The notes under the pieces: model-generated
Databases searched by the model: none
Told to the model about the DNA's origin: nothing
The model's input: only the letters and a program-made list of their open reading frames with translations
Shown: piece by piece, positions 1 through 6,690 of the stretch
Position numbering within the stretch: position 1 is the stretch's first letter
Layout: each line of letters starts with the position of its first letter
Source: Teichococcus deserti
Lineage (GTDB): Bacteria > Pseudomonadota > Alphaproteobacteria > Acetobacterales > Acetobacteraceae
DNA length: 64,000 nt
NCBI RefSeq assembly: GCF_001982615.1
Contig: NZ_MLCO01000090.1
Span: 22,612 to 86,611 of the forward strand
Direction: 5' to 3'
Position numbers and translations under genes: made by a program

Positions 1-5
1 GGCAA

Positions 6-49
6 CATGTCTTCATGTATGAGTGTCGACATGTTGGAGTGAAGACATG
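6..49. promoter_or_regulatory. Inverted repeat over the parA start, probable ParA/RHH operator
   Basis: CATGTCTTCA at 6-15 is repeated as its exact reverse complement TGAAGACATG at 40-49, and a GTCGACATG element lies between them. The right arm overlaps the chosen parA start. Partition operons of the ParA plus ribbon-helix-helix type are autoregulated from such repeats, so this is a likely operator; binding is inferred. Confidence 0.5.
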
Positions 50-697
50 CATGTGATGGCAATCATGAGCCAGAAGGGCGGCGCCGGAAAATCTACTTTG
101 GCGGTCCACCTAGCAACCGAGGCAACGACGCGCGGCCTGAAGACGCTGCTGCTGGATCTCGACCCACAAGGCAACCTGACCAGCTGGGCCCAGCGCCGCG
201 GCGACGCGGCGCCGGATGTCGAGGCTATCCACGCCTCGAACCTGGGCAAGACGCTGAAGGAAGCGCGGGCGGAGGGCTACGACCTCGCCCTGATTGACAC
301 GGCCCCGAATGCTGATCGCACTACCATGCTGGTGGCCCAAGCGGCCGACCTGGTGGTCAGCCCTTGCCAGCCGGCGCAGTTCGATCTCGACGCGCTGAAC
401 GCAACCGTTGACCTATGCTTGGGCTTGAAGCGCCCGGTTGTGGTGGTGATCAACGCCGCCCCGCCCAGAGAAAATTCGAGCGTCGTGGCTGATGCCGTGG
501 CGGTGGTGCGGGAGACCGGGGCGGACGTCTCCAGCGCCGTTATCGCCTACCGCGTTGCCCTGCGACACTGCCTAGCCGAAGGCAAAACGGCAGCCGAGTA
601 CGAGCCTGGCGGCAAGGCCGCGCAGGAAATCAGCAGGCTTTATGACGACATGTTGGCGCGTCTACATGTCGACACGTCGACCAAGGGTGTCATGTAA
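47..697 (+). CDS. parA: ParA-family partition ATPase
   Basis: Cytoplasmic Walker-type ATPase that segregates low-copy replicons by forming dynamic patches on the nucleoid. The deviant Walker A motif KGGAGKST lies close to the N-terminus, the Walker A' stretch (LLLDLDPQGN) follows, and LIDTAPN is the Walker B region. There is no N-terminal HTH extension, so it is a short type Ib ParA (216 residues) like those that partner small ribbon-helix-helix proteins. ATG 47 is chosen because GGAG at 36-39 sits 7 bases before it; an in-frame GTG at 23 is possible but has no ribosome site. The stop overlaps the start of the next gene (TAATG), so the two are co-translated. Confidence 0.9.
   Translation: MHVMAIMSQKGGAGKSTLAVHLATEATTRGLKTLLLDLDPQGNLTSWAQRRGDAAPDVEAIHASNLGKTLKEARAEGYDLALIDTAPNADRTTMLVAQAADLVVSPCQPAQFDLDALNATVDLCLGLKRPVVVVINAAPPRENSSVVADAVAVVRETGADVSSAVIAYRVALRHCLAEGKTAAEYEPGGKAAQEISRLYDDMLARLHVDTSTKGVM
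664..680. repeat. Partition-type repeat element inside the 3' end of parA
   Basis: ACATGTCGACACGTCGA, a copy of the CATGTCGACA element that recurs around this module (also near 24-33, 968-1003, 1299-1322 and 1720-1784). It lies in parA coding sequence. Likely a binding element for the RHH partner; inferred from recurrence only. Confidence 0.4.
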
Positions 698-963
698 TGG
701 CGCTTCGCACCCGCCCTAAGCTCAACTCTTTGCCCCGCCGGCCTGCCGGAGACGACCAGCCCGAGGCCGTAGCGAAGTCGGCCGTGCCTGCTTCACGGTT
801 GGGCAAGAAGCAGGTCGCCTTTTTCGTGGACGGTGATACCAAGCGGCAGCTGGACCGTCTCGCTTTCGATGAGGAGAAGTCACTGCAGCAGGTGATGAAT
901 GAGGCGCTGAACCTGCTTTTCCAGTCTCGAGGGATGGCGCGAGTAGCTGATCAGCAGGACTGA
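697..963 (+). CDS. Small ribbon-helix-helix-like partition partner (ParG/omega-type)
   Basis: An 88-residue basic protein directly downstream of, and overlapping, parA. The N-terminal 35 residues are Arg/Pro/Ala-rich and probably disordered. The C-terminal half (KKQVAFFVDGDTKRQLDRLA, then a second helix ending in LNLLFQ) has the strand-helix-helix layout of MetJ/Arc-fold proteins. In type Ib partition systems such a protein binds the centromere and represses the operon, while its flexible N-terminus stimulates the ParA ATPase. Position, size and the repeats on both sides support that role. The fold is recognised by pattern, not by search; a RHH antitoxin is the main alternative. Confidence 0.7.
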   Translation: MALRTRPKLNSLPRRPAGDDQPEAVAKSAVPASRLGKKQVAFFVDGDTKRQLDRLAFDEEKSLQQVMNEALNLLFQSRGMARVADQQD

Positions 964-973
964 CTTCATGTCG

Positions 974-1003
974 ACACGCCGACATGACGACATGTCGGCG
1001 TGT
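974..1003. repeat. Perfect 13-bp inverted repeat with 4-base loop, candidate centromere or terminator
   Basis: ACACGCCGACATG at 974-986, loop ACGA, then the exact complement CATGTCGGCGTGT to 1003, beginning 11 bases after the RHH gene stop. It is built from the same CATGTCG elements as the other repeats here. It could act as a partition site, a terminator (there is no clear T-run), or both. Confidence 0.55.
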
Positions 1004-1298
1004 TAGATCTCTTCTCGCTCGCGTCGCAGGTCAGCAAAGTAAGCCGCCATATAGGCTGCCCTATGGTCGACGGCATCCCGCCAATCCTGTCCAGTGCAGG
1101 AAGCTGGCATAGTTGCGCTCCAGGTATAGGACACCGTGCCCTTAACGCGGCAGCGGCCCGGCGCAGCAGATAGCCAAGTAGACGCGCCCGTTTAGGGACA
1201 GCAATGCTGCTAGTTCGATGAGGCCCCGTCAGCGAAGGATCAGGTTTAGCCCAGTGGGCAGAGAGGCTTGTTTCACCGGGCTGCGCACTAACACTCAT

Positions 1299-1325
1299 AC
1301 ATGTCGACATATAGACATGTCGGCA
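1299..1325. repeat. Partition-type repeat pair (ACATGTCGACAT / AGACATGTCGGCA)
   Basis: Two ACATGTCG cores in 27 bases in a non-coding stretch. Same family as the elements around parA. Confidence 0.45.
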
Positions 1326-1719
1326 TTTTAGCTCATGGTAAATTGGTTGCCAAACGGCGCCACGGCCGACAGTGGCACGCTGATGCCTCAGTGCCTCAGT
1401 GCCTCAGGGCCGCTTGGATCTGCTCTAGGCAGATCGACCATTCTTCGGGGATATCGAAGCGAGCGCGATTTTCCAGCAGGTCGCGCGGCAACCCCTGAAG
1501 ATCGCTTGTCTGCGGAGCGCTACAGAGACGTCGGTTTGTCAGCTTCGTCTTCCATATAGCACCGCCTCCGTTATGCATCACGGGCCAGGTTTGCTTCTGT
1601 TAGCGCCGTTCGCCACGGCCGGGACGATCTGCCAGCAACATGGGCTCTGCGTCCACGACCTTCACCAAGTTGCCGCAAGCAGCCTCGTTCTCCTTGGCAT
1701 CTTCATCGAAAGCATTAGC

Positions 1720-1784
1720 CGACACGTCGACACTGCCACACGTCGACCTACCAACATGTAGACATGTTATCATGTAGACATGTT
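1720..1784. repeat. Partition-type repeat cluster with two direct 14-base copies
   Basis: GACACGTCGAC at 1721-1731, CACGTCGAC near 1739, then CATGTAGACATGTT at 1755-1768 and again at 1771-1784 (16-base period). This is the densest of the repeat loci and the best single candidate for a centromere array, on inference. Confidence 0.5.
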
Positions 1785-1962
1785 GGGCGGCTTGGGGGGC
1801 AGCGGCGATGGAGGCGCGGGCTGCAGGTCATTGGCATTCTCGAGGATCAGCCTAGCTGGGGCGATCAAGTCTACGATCGAAGCCGCAGTATTCATCGCGA
1901 TGTAGCCAGTCGCCTCGGCGTTCGGCATGTGCCAGAGTCTGAATGGATGATTTATCTCCGGT

Positions 1963-2742
1963 TCAATACTCAGGACGGTAGCTGCCAACCACCAGTGCGG
2001 TGATTGCCAGATCGGCTTCTCCGGAGGCGTGACTGTAGTCTTCCTCTCCGCAGTCGATGGTCTGATCGACATCTTCGGCATCGTCCATGGCGACGCTCGG
2101 CGCAGAAAGAATGATCGGGTCCTGAAAGGCCGGATGAGCGCTGCGCGGCCAAAGCAGATGCCGCCCACGCTCGTCGACCTGGTACTCCTTCAGGGTGGCT
2201 TCAAAGCCAGCAGCGCCCCGGCGCTGCACCACCACGCGTTCGCCCGGCCGGGGCAGCCGCCCCAGATCGGTGTAGCGGATCACCACCACCATGCTGCCGT
2301 TCGGGTAGACCTTGTCCATGGAATCGCCGCGCACCAGCAGGCCGTATTTCGGGATCCCAGGATAGCGGGGGTCTGCTGGCACGGTGATCGGGAACCACTC
2401 TTCTGACTGCCATTCCATGGCCTCACGCCAGACGCCGGCCTGCACATGGCTGCGAACCTGCACGGGCTCCATCGTCACGGGCCCAAGGCTGACCTCGGCC
2501 GGGGCAGGGGTGTCCGAGACGGCTGCTTCCAGGAAGTAGGCGGGCGGGACACCCAGCACGTCCGCCAGCCGCTTCAGGTTCTCGGGCTTGGGCGCGTGCT
2601 CCCGCGGCGGCTTCATGTGGCGGATGGTGTTCTCGCCCACGCCCGCCATCAGGCAGGCCTTCCGCTCGCTGAGCGGCCGGGTGGGCGTGCCCATGGCACG
2701 GAGGCGCTCATCGATCCGGGAAAGAAGCAGCTCGTATTTCAT
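1963..2742 (-). CDS. XRE/LexA-like repressor with S24 peptidase domain
   Basis: Transcriptional repressor of the phage CI/LexA type. The N-terminal 70 residues carry an HTH (SERKACLMAGVGENTIRHMK, then a LADVLGVPPAYFLE helix). The C-terminal half is an S24 LexA-like domain: the nucleophile Ser lies in LVRGDSMDKVYPNGS and the likely catalytic Lys in FEATLKEYQ. Such proteins self-cleave on RecA/ssDNA and release their operators. The gene is divergent from the next plus-strand gene across about 240 bases, as in a lysogeny or replication-control switch. ATG 2742 is preferred; an in-frame GTG at 2760 is also possible and neither has a strong ribosome site. The acidic tail after the S24 core is unusual. 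Confidence 0.85.
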   Translation of the reverse strand: MKYELLLSRIDERLRAMGTPTRPLSERKACLMAGVGENTIRHMKPPREHAPKPENLKRLADVLGVPPAYFLEAAVSDTPAPAEVSLGPVTMEPVQVRSHVQAGVWREAMEWQSEEWFPITVPADPRYPGIPKYGLLVRGDSMDKVYPNGSMVVVIRYTDLGRLPRPGERVVVQRRGAAGFEATLKEYQVDERGRHLLWPRSAHPAFQDPIILSAPSVAMDDAEDVDQTIDCGEEDYSHASGEADLAITALVVGSYRPEY

Positions 2743-2986
2743 GATAGTTGTAAAAATCACCTTGCCGGTATTCCGCGCTACTCCTATCGTCGCAGAGAAG
2801 GCAAGTCCAGCAGGAGCGGAGCAGCTCCAAGGTTCGAGGCTGGCGTTCCTTCATCCTCCGTGCAGCAGCCTCTGGAGCTCTTCTAACCATGCCCCCTTCC
2901 TGTTGCGCCAGAGGTTTGTTCTCTATACGTTCGGTTGAGGCTGTCCTCCTGGCGCCGCATCGGCCGGATGGAGAAGGCCGCCTTCC
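2743..2986. promoter_or_regulatory. Divergent intergenic region between repressor and replication genes
   Basis: About 240 bases lie between the start of the S24 repressor (minus) and the start at 2987 (plus). Expected to hold back-to-back promoters and repressor operators by analogy with phage and plasmid switches. No clear operator palindrome could be fixed by eye. Confidence 0.35.
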
Positions 2987-3361
2987 ATGATGCTGCTGCA
3001 ACGCTGCGGAACCGAGCCGCGGATGGAGAGCATCGGCTCTCCGAACGATCTCGCCTTGCTAACCGAACTCGCCCGGGGCGCTGGCTATCTGCTGGTGCCG
3101 GTGCAGCAGGGTAGGGCAGGGGATCTCCATGCCTGCCTGGCAGCCTGGTCGCAGGAGATCGATCAGACCAAGGCTCTGGCCTCAGAGGTGTTCGGCACCG
3201 GCAGGATCAGCGCCATGGATGCCGGTCACCTCGAGGCGCAGGTCAGAAGCCTGACCGAGAGCGGCAGGTCGCTGGCCGCCAGCCTCAGAACCCAGCTGCA
3301 GTATGCCGGCTGGCGGGTGCGTCCCCCACGCAATGGCTGTCGGCCTGCCGCCGCGCTCTGA
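2987..3361 (+). CDS. Hypothetical protein, first gene opposite the repressor
   Basis: A 124-residue protein not recognised. It is largely helical by composition, with leucine/alanine-rich segments (ALLTELARGAGYLLVPVQQ; DAGHLEAQVRSLTESGRSLAASL) and an Arg/Pro-rich tail. GGAGAAGG at 2969-2976 is a fair ribosome site for ATG 2987. It sits where a Cro-like or replication accessory gene would lie, directly before the replication protein, but no DNA-binding motif is evident. Confidence 0.5.
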   Translation: MMLLQRCGTEPRMESIGSPNDLALLTELARGAGYLLVPVQQGRAGDLHACLAAWSQEIDQTKALASEVFGTGRISAMDAGHLEAQVRSLTESGRSLAASLRTQLQYAGWRVRPPRNGCRPAAAL

Positions 3362-3406
3362 CCCCACCACCCCCCCCCGCTTGCTACCCAGGATCTGCTG
3401 AAAGCC

Positions 3407-4411
3407 ATGCCACGCCGCCCGACAGACCTGATCCAGGTCGCCATGTCCGATCCCCGCTTTCGCCTGCTCTCCTTCGCCGAGGTCGGCTTCTGGGTGCACC
3501 TGATGAACATGCTGCTGTCGGCGCCGGTGCGAGGTCAGCTGCAGTTCCCGGGTACGGCTTCGGTTCCCGCTTTGGTTTCCCGTTTGGTTTCCACGGCGGA
3601 ACCCATGTCGGAAACCGAAGCGGAAACCCAACTGCAAACCTTCTGCGAGCTCGGGCTGATCGAGCTGGACGAAGCCAGCCGGACCATCTTCCTGGCCGGC
3701 GCGCGGGACACGTCGCGCCGCGCCGAAGCCGCCAGGATCAACGGCTTGAAGGGCGGCCGGCCGCGCAAAGGCGAGACGCTCGAGGAGCGGCGGGAACGCC
3801 GCCAGGGCTCCTTTATGCTGCCGATCCGGGGAGGGCTGGCGGAACCTCAGGAAACCGAAGCGGAACCGAACGGGGAAAGCTCGCGCGCGGTACTAACTAC
3901 TACTACTAAACTTACTGGTAGTAGTAGCGCGCGCGAGGAAACCGAAGCGGCCGCGCTGGTGCAGGAGCTGACCGGGCTGGCGGGCTTCAGGCCGCGGATG
4001 CAGGGCAGGGAGCTGGAGATCGTCGCAGGCTGGCAGGCCGCCGGCGTCTCGGCCGAGGGCATGCGGGCGGTCGTGCAGGAGGTCGCCAACCGCGCGAGCT
4101 ACGACCCTGGCGTTGTGAAGACCCTGGGCTACTTCACGCCCGCCATGCACGAGGCCGCGGGGTTGGGCGCGCAGAGCCGCCAGGCCTCGGCAGCACCCCT
4201 GGTCTATAACCCGCCGCGTCCGCCGGCGGCCCAGCGGGATGCGCAGGGCTTTACCGCCGATGAGCGCAGCCGGATGGATGAGCTTCGGGCCATGGTCCGC
4301 GATGGTCTCCCCCGCGACAATCAGCGCCGCATCAACGCCGAGGGCATCATGCGGCACCTGTACCCGCACCTCTGGGACATCATGGCGGCGGAACTGGACC
4401 TGGCAGCCTGA
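3407..4411 (+). CDS. Replication-initiation-like protein (phage replisome-organiser type)
   Basis: A 334-residue protein whose N-terminal 100 residues look like the winged-helix start of phage replication proteins (DPRFRLLSFAEVGFWVHLMN, then FCELGLIELD). Next comes RRAEAARINGLKGGRPRKG, the basic linker common in phage O/DnaD-like organisers. The C-terminal half is charged and helical. Such proteins bind origin repeats in or near their own gene and load helicase. Fittingly, the coding sequence holds repeated GGAAACC/GGTTTCC elements and a large hairpin, and the gene lies downstream of a CI-type repressor. Assignment is by layout and motif; a search against RepA and phage O families would decide it. 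Confidence 0.55.
   Translation: MPRRPTDLIQVAMSDPRFRLLSFAEVGFWVHLMNMLLSAPVRGQLQFPGTASVPALVSRLVSTAEPMSETEAETQLQTFCELGLIELDEASRTIFLAGARDTSRRAEAARINGLKGGRPRKGETLEERRERRQGSFMLPIRGGLAEPQETEAEPNGESSRAVLTTTTKLTGSSSAREETEAAALVQELTGLAGFRPRMQGRELEIVAGWQAAGVSAEGMRAVVQEVANRASYDPGVVKTLGYFTPAMHEAAGLGAQSRQASAAPLVYNPPRPPAAQRDAQGFTADERSRMDELRAMVRDGLPRDNQRRINAEGIMRHLYPHLWDIMAAELDLAA
3567..3950. repeat. Iteron-like GGAAACC/GGTTTCC repeats inside the replication gene
   Basis: GGTTTCC-type elements occur in both orientations at 3567-3593. GGAAACCGAAGCGG occurs as three direct copies at 3610-3623, 3850-3863 and 3937-3950. In-gene origins with initiator-binding repeats are known from several replicon families (lambda O, repC), so this may be the origin. 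The repeats also encode an ETEAE-like peptide, so protein-level repetition is the alternative. Confidence 0.45.
3881..3936. repeat. Long imperfect hairpin with ACT/AGT triplets inside the replication gene
   Basis: TCGCGCGCG at 3881-3889 pairs with the CGCGCGCGA ending at 3936, and the (ACT)n tract at 3897-3907 pairs with (AGT)n at 3918-3926. The local AT-rich core within GC-rich coding sequence is suggestive of an unwinding element. Confidence 0.5.
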
Positions 4412-4524
4412 CCTACATGCGACCGGAATAAATCCCGCATTAGTCCTCAAACAGCAAAATTGTTCTTTATTTGTTCCAGAAAGAGGCTAGATCCTGACCC
4501 TGATAGCTCAGGAGGGGAAGGAGG

Positions 4525-5292
4525 ATGGCCGCGCAAAGGAAAGTCGTTCAGAGGCGTGCTGAAGGAACTCTCGCCCAGGCACGTGCGGCGGGAGGCCAGC
4601 TGGTCCGGCTGACACGGACGCCGGTCTTTCCGCCGGCAAAGATCACGCACCGTCGGCCAGTCGAGCCAGATCCTGCCCCGCCGGATCCAGGGCGTATGGA
4701 ACGGCTGGAGCAGCGGGCAGGATTGCTGATCCGCCAGGAGATCGCCCACGACCGCGCCGAGCGGCAGGCGCAGCAGCTGCAGCGCGCCCAGCAGCTCAGC
4801 AGGGGGGACCAGGCCGCAGGCATGTGCCGTAGAGCGGCTCAGGAGGGTCTGGAGGCGGTTCGGGACCGCGGGGCGGAGGGCAGGGCCATGCTGGCGCGTC
4901 CTGCGGCCGTAGTGACCCTTCCAGGCGAAGCGGAAGACGTTCGCCGCATGCTCGACAGCAATCCGCTGACGGTGCTGGACCTCACGGCCCGACAGATGGA
5001 GGCAGCAGAGGTGCTGGCCAGCACCTATCGCGACGCCAGGCCGGCGATGGAGATGCCGAGGGGCTATGGCAACGGACATCGTGGTGGGCTGCGGCACCTC
5101 AGCCATGACGAGTATCTGGCGGCCCAGCGTGCCTGGCAGGACTACCGCAACTGGCTCGAGGTCGTCGTGAAGCGGCTCGGGCCGCAGCATGCTGCATCGG
5201 TGCGAGATGCTGTGGTACTTCAGGAGCCAGCGCCGGCCTGGCGAGCACGGCAGGCGCTGGACACACTGGCCGCGTACTGGAAACTCCCATAG
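4525..5292 (+). CDS. Hypothetical phage/plasmid-type protein, helical C-terminal domain
   Basis: A 255-residue protein with no firm family. The middle is a Gln/Arg/Ala-rich helical stretch (AERQAQQLQRAQQL). The C-terminal 110 residues (LTARQMEAAEVLASTYRDA through YWKLP) resemble the helical domain seen in alphaproteobacterial phage-related proteins of the DUF6456 type, a tentative comparison from memory. GGAAGGAGG ends immediately before ATG 4525, spaced more closely than usual. It is co-oriented with the replication gene 113 bases upstream and probably in the same transcript. Confidence 0.55.
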   Translation: MAAQRKVVQRRAEGTLAQARAAGGQLVRLTRTPVFPPAKITHRRPVEPDPAPPDPGRMERLEQRAGLLIRQEIAHDRAERQAQQLQRAQQLSRGDQAAGMCRRAAQEGLEAVRDRGAEGRAMLARPAAVVTLPGEAEDVRRMLDSNPLTVLDLTARQMEAAEVLASTYRDARPAMEMPRGYGNGHRGGLRHLSHDEYLAAQRAWQDYRNWLEVVVKRLGPQHAASVRDAVVLQEPAPAWRARQALDTLAAYWKLP

Positions 5293-5370
5293 TGAACGTG
5301 CCTGATGCTTCGCCCCAATCTTCAATGTTCAGCTTGTGTACAGCTAACTTCGATTAAGGAGCCTCCATTG

Positions 5371-5757
5371 ATGGAGCTCGCATCTTTCCCTCGGGTCCCG
5401 CTTGTCGACCTGCGCCACGCTCCCGATGAGGAAAGTGGCTCGAAGCGGCCGCAGCCCTGCATGCCAGTCCTCATCGAGGAGCTGATTGCAAGCAGCGGCA
5501 AGCCCTACATTTCGGCCCAACTGCTCTCATCGCCGGATCTCTGCAGCCTTCTCGAGGACATGCGGATCGTGCCGCCGCGCACCCGAGCGCTGAAAGGCGT
5601 TCTGGAGGTCCTGGGATTTCGCCTGTTGGGTCGCGTCACCGTTGAGGGAACCCCACGCCGCTACTGGAGCCGCCAACCCGCCCTCTTTATCCGGCCCAGT
5701 GGGCTGCCCGATATGAAGGCGATCCGACACTGGCATCTGACTGGACGTCAAGCCTAG
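5371..5757 (+). CDS. Hypothetical protein of the replicon backbone
   Basis: A 128-residue protein, family not recognised. The C-terminal half (PPRTRALKGVLEVLGFRLLGRVTVEGTPRRYWSRQ) looks like a winged-helix or small DNA-binding fold: helix, helix, then a beta hairpin with aromatic and basic residues. AAGGAG at 5356-5361 is 9 bases before ATG 5371, so this start is preferred over one at 5305. It follows the 4525 gene in the same direction. A role as DNA-binding accessory protein is speculative. Confidence 0.5.
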   Translation: MELASFPRVPLVDLRHAPDEESGSKRPQPCMPVLIEELIASSGKPYISAQLLSSPDLCSLLEDMRIVPPRTRALKGVLEVLGFRLLGRVTVEGTPRRYWSRQPALFIRPSGLPDMKAIRHWHLTGRQA

Positions 5758-6044
5758 CTCCGGCCGAATAACCCCAAACCCGGCGCGTTGCCATGCAGAC
5801 AGTCAGCCAATGAGCTGATGGTGGAGAGTTATCGGGCGCTTGGTCCTGCTCGGCGCAGGTGCTTCAATCGCGCCCGACAAGCAGTTGCTGCTTGTTTACC
5901 CCGAGCAGATGCTCTGAAGCGCAGGATATTGCCGAAGAGAACGCCAATTGCTTAGAAGTTGACAATCGTACCGAGACAGGAATGCTCGCAAGGCAAGGCA
6001 AGGCAAGGCAAGGCAAGGCAAGGCAAGGCAAGGAGCAGGGCAGC
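5758..6044. other. Intergenic region before the glycan cluster
   Basis: About 290 bases. The only clear structure is a pentanucleotide tandem repeat at its 3' end. It separates replicon genes from the biosynthesis cluster and should carry the promoter for the 6045 and 6687 genes; no -10/-35 pair is obvious. Confidence 0.4.
5991..6030 (+). repeat. Pentanucleotide repeat, eight AGGCA units, next to a ribosome site
   Basis: Eight perfect AGGCA units, with partial units on both sides, end directly at AGGAG (6031-6035), the ribosome site for ATG 6045. Slippage here would not change a reading frame, because the start codon is downstream. It would change the distance from any upstream promoter and could alter leader structure. 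Confidence 0.85.
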
Positions 6045-6690
6045 ATGTTGGAGAAGCTGAGCGATCCAGCGAATATTTATACATCGAAGCCGAACCAGCA
6101 TGCGCTGAAGCTGATCGAAAGCCTGCTGCAGCATGAAGCTCATGCCAGTGCTCTGTGAGGTCGGCATCGGGGCAACCACGAGCGAGATCTGTCGCCTGCT
6201 CGCCAGCCGCCTCAACGATCTAAAGCCCGAGCTCGACGGCCTGGGCTTCAACAATGTCGTCTATCATGGCAATACCCAACGCAAGCCCGACAGCTGTAAC
6301 TGGGCGTTGGCGCAGATGCTGCTGACACGTCGTGCCGCTGGCGGAGAGGTACCACTATTTGATTTTGTCTTCCTCGACGGGGCCCATGCCTTCCACCACG
6401 GTGCGCCTGCGACCCTGATCCTGAAGGAGCTGCTGAAGCCCGGCGGCGTCATCCTCTTCGATGACTACGATTGGTCCTTCGCTATCTCGCCAACCATGAA
6501 CCCTGCGGTCTTCCCCGCCATCCTGGAGGCCTATAGCGAGGAGCAGATCAAGACGCCGCATGTTCGGCTGATCTGCGACCTCTTCATGGATGGCGACCCG
6601 GAGTACCGCAAACTGGATATCGGCTACGGCCCGCGCGAGCATCGCCGCGCCTACCGCAAGCGCGCCCCGGGCGATGCCGCTGCGGCATGA
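6045..6690 (+). pseudogene. Class I SAM-dependent methyltransferase, frameshifted
   Basis: Two reading frames together make one methyltransferase. Frame A starts at ATG 6045 (AGGAG 9 bases before): MLEKLSDPANIYTSKPNQHA and so on to a stop at 6158. Frame B, open from 6133 to 6690, continues with the SAM-binding segment (LCEVGIGATTSEICRLL), then FDFVFLDGAHAFHHGAPATL and GGVILFDDYDW. This is the layout of a macrocin-O-methyltransferase-like family (Methyltransf_24 type). The shift falls between about 6125 and 6155. The region after ICRLLASR also looks shortened, lacking the usual second-strand acidic loop. The C-terminus overlaps the next gene by 4 bases, so this was the cluster's first gene. 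Frame B alone may still be made from ATG 6133 or 6142. Confidence 0.7.

Larger units (their letters stand above)
1004..1962. other. No convincing gene; possible origin or centromere region
   Basis: About 960 bases between the partition genes and the repressor. It holds two clusters of CATGTCGACA-type elements (1299-1325, 1720-1784) and an 8-base tandem repeat, GCCTCAGT/GCCTCAGT/GCCTCAGG, at 1385-1408. One short reverse reading frame (1581-1396, 61 residues, ending in an amphipathic EEWSICLEQIQAAL segment) might be a gene, but I see no family or good start. The rest is unassigned. Confidence 0.4.

Noticed and set aside
1573..2003. Short plus-strand frames opposite and upstream of the repressor
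   Set aside because: No ribosome sites or protein-like composition; they overlap the repeat cluster and the repressor 3' end.
5991..6030. CRISPR-like array
   Set aside because: A simple 5-base tandem repeat with no spacers and no cas genes in the window.
5859..6044. Coding region running through the AGGCA repeat (RQGKARQGKA peptide)
   Set aside because: The conserved methyltransferase sequence begins at ATG 6045 with a ribosome site just before it. The repeat encodes low-complexity sequence only if read upstream of that start, so translational phase switching by slippage is not supported.
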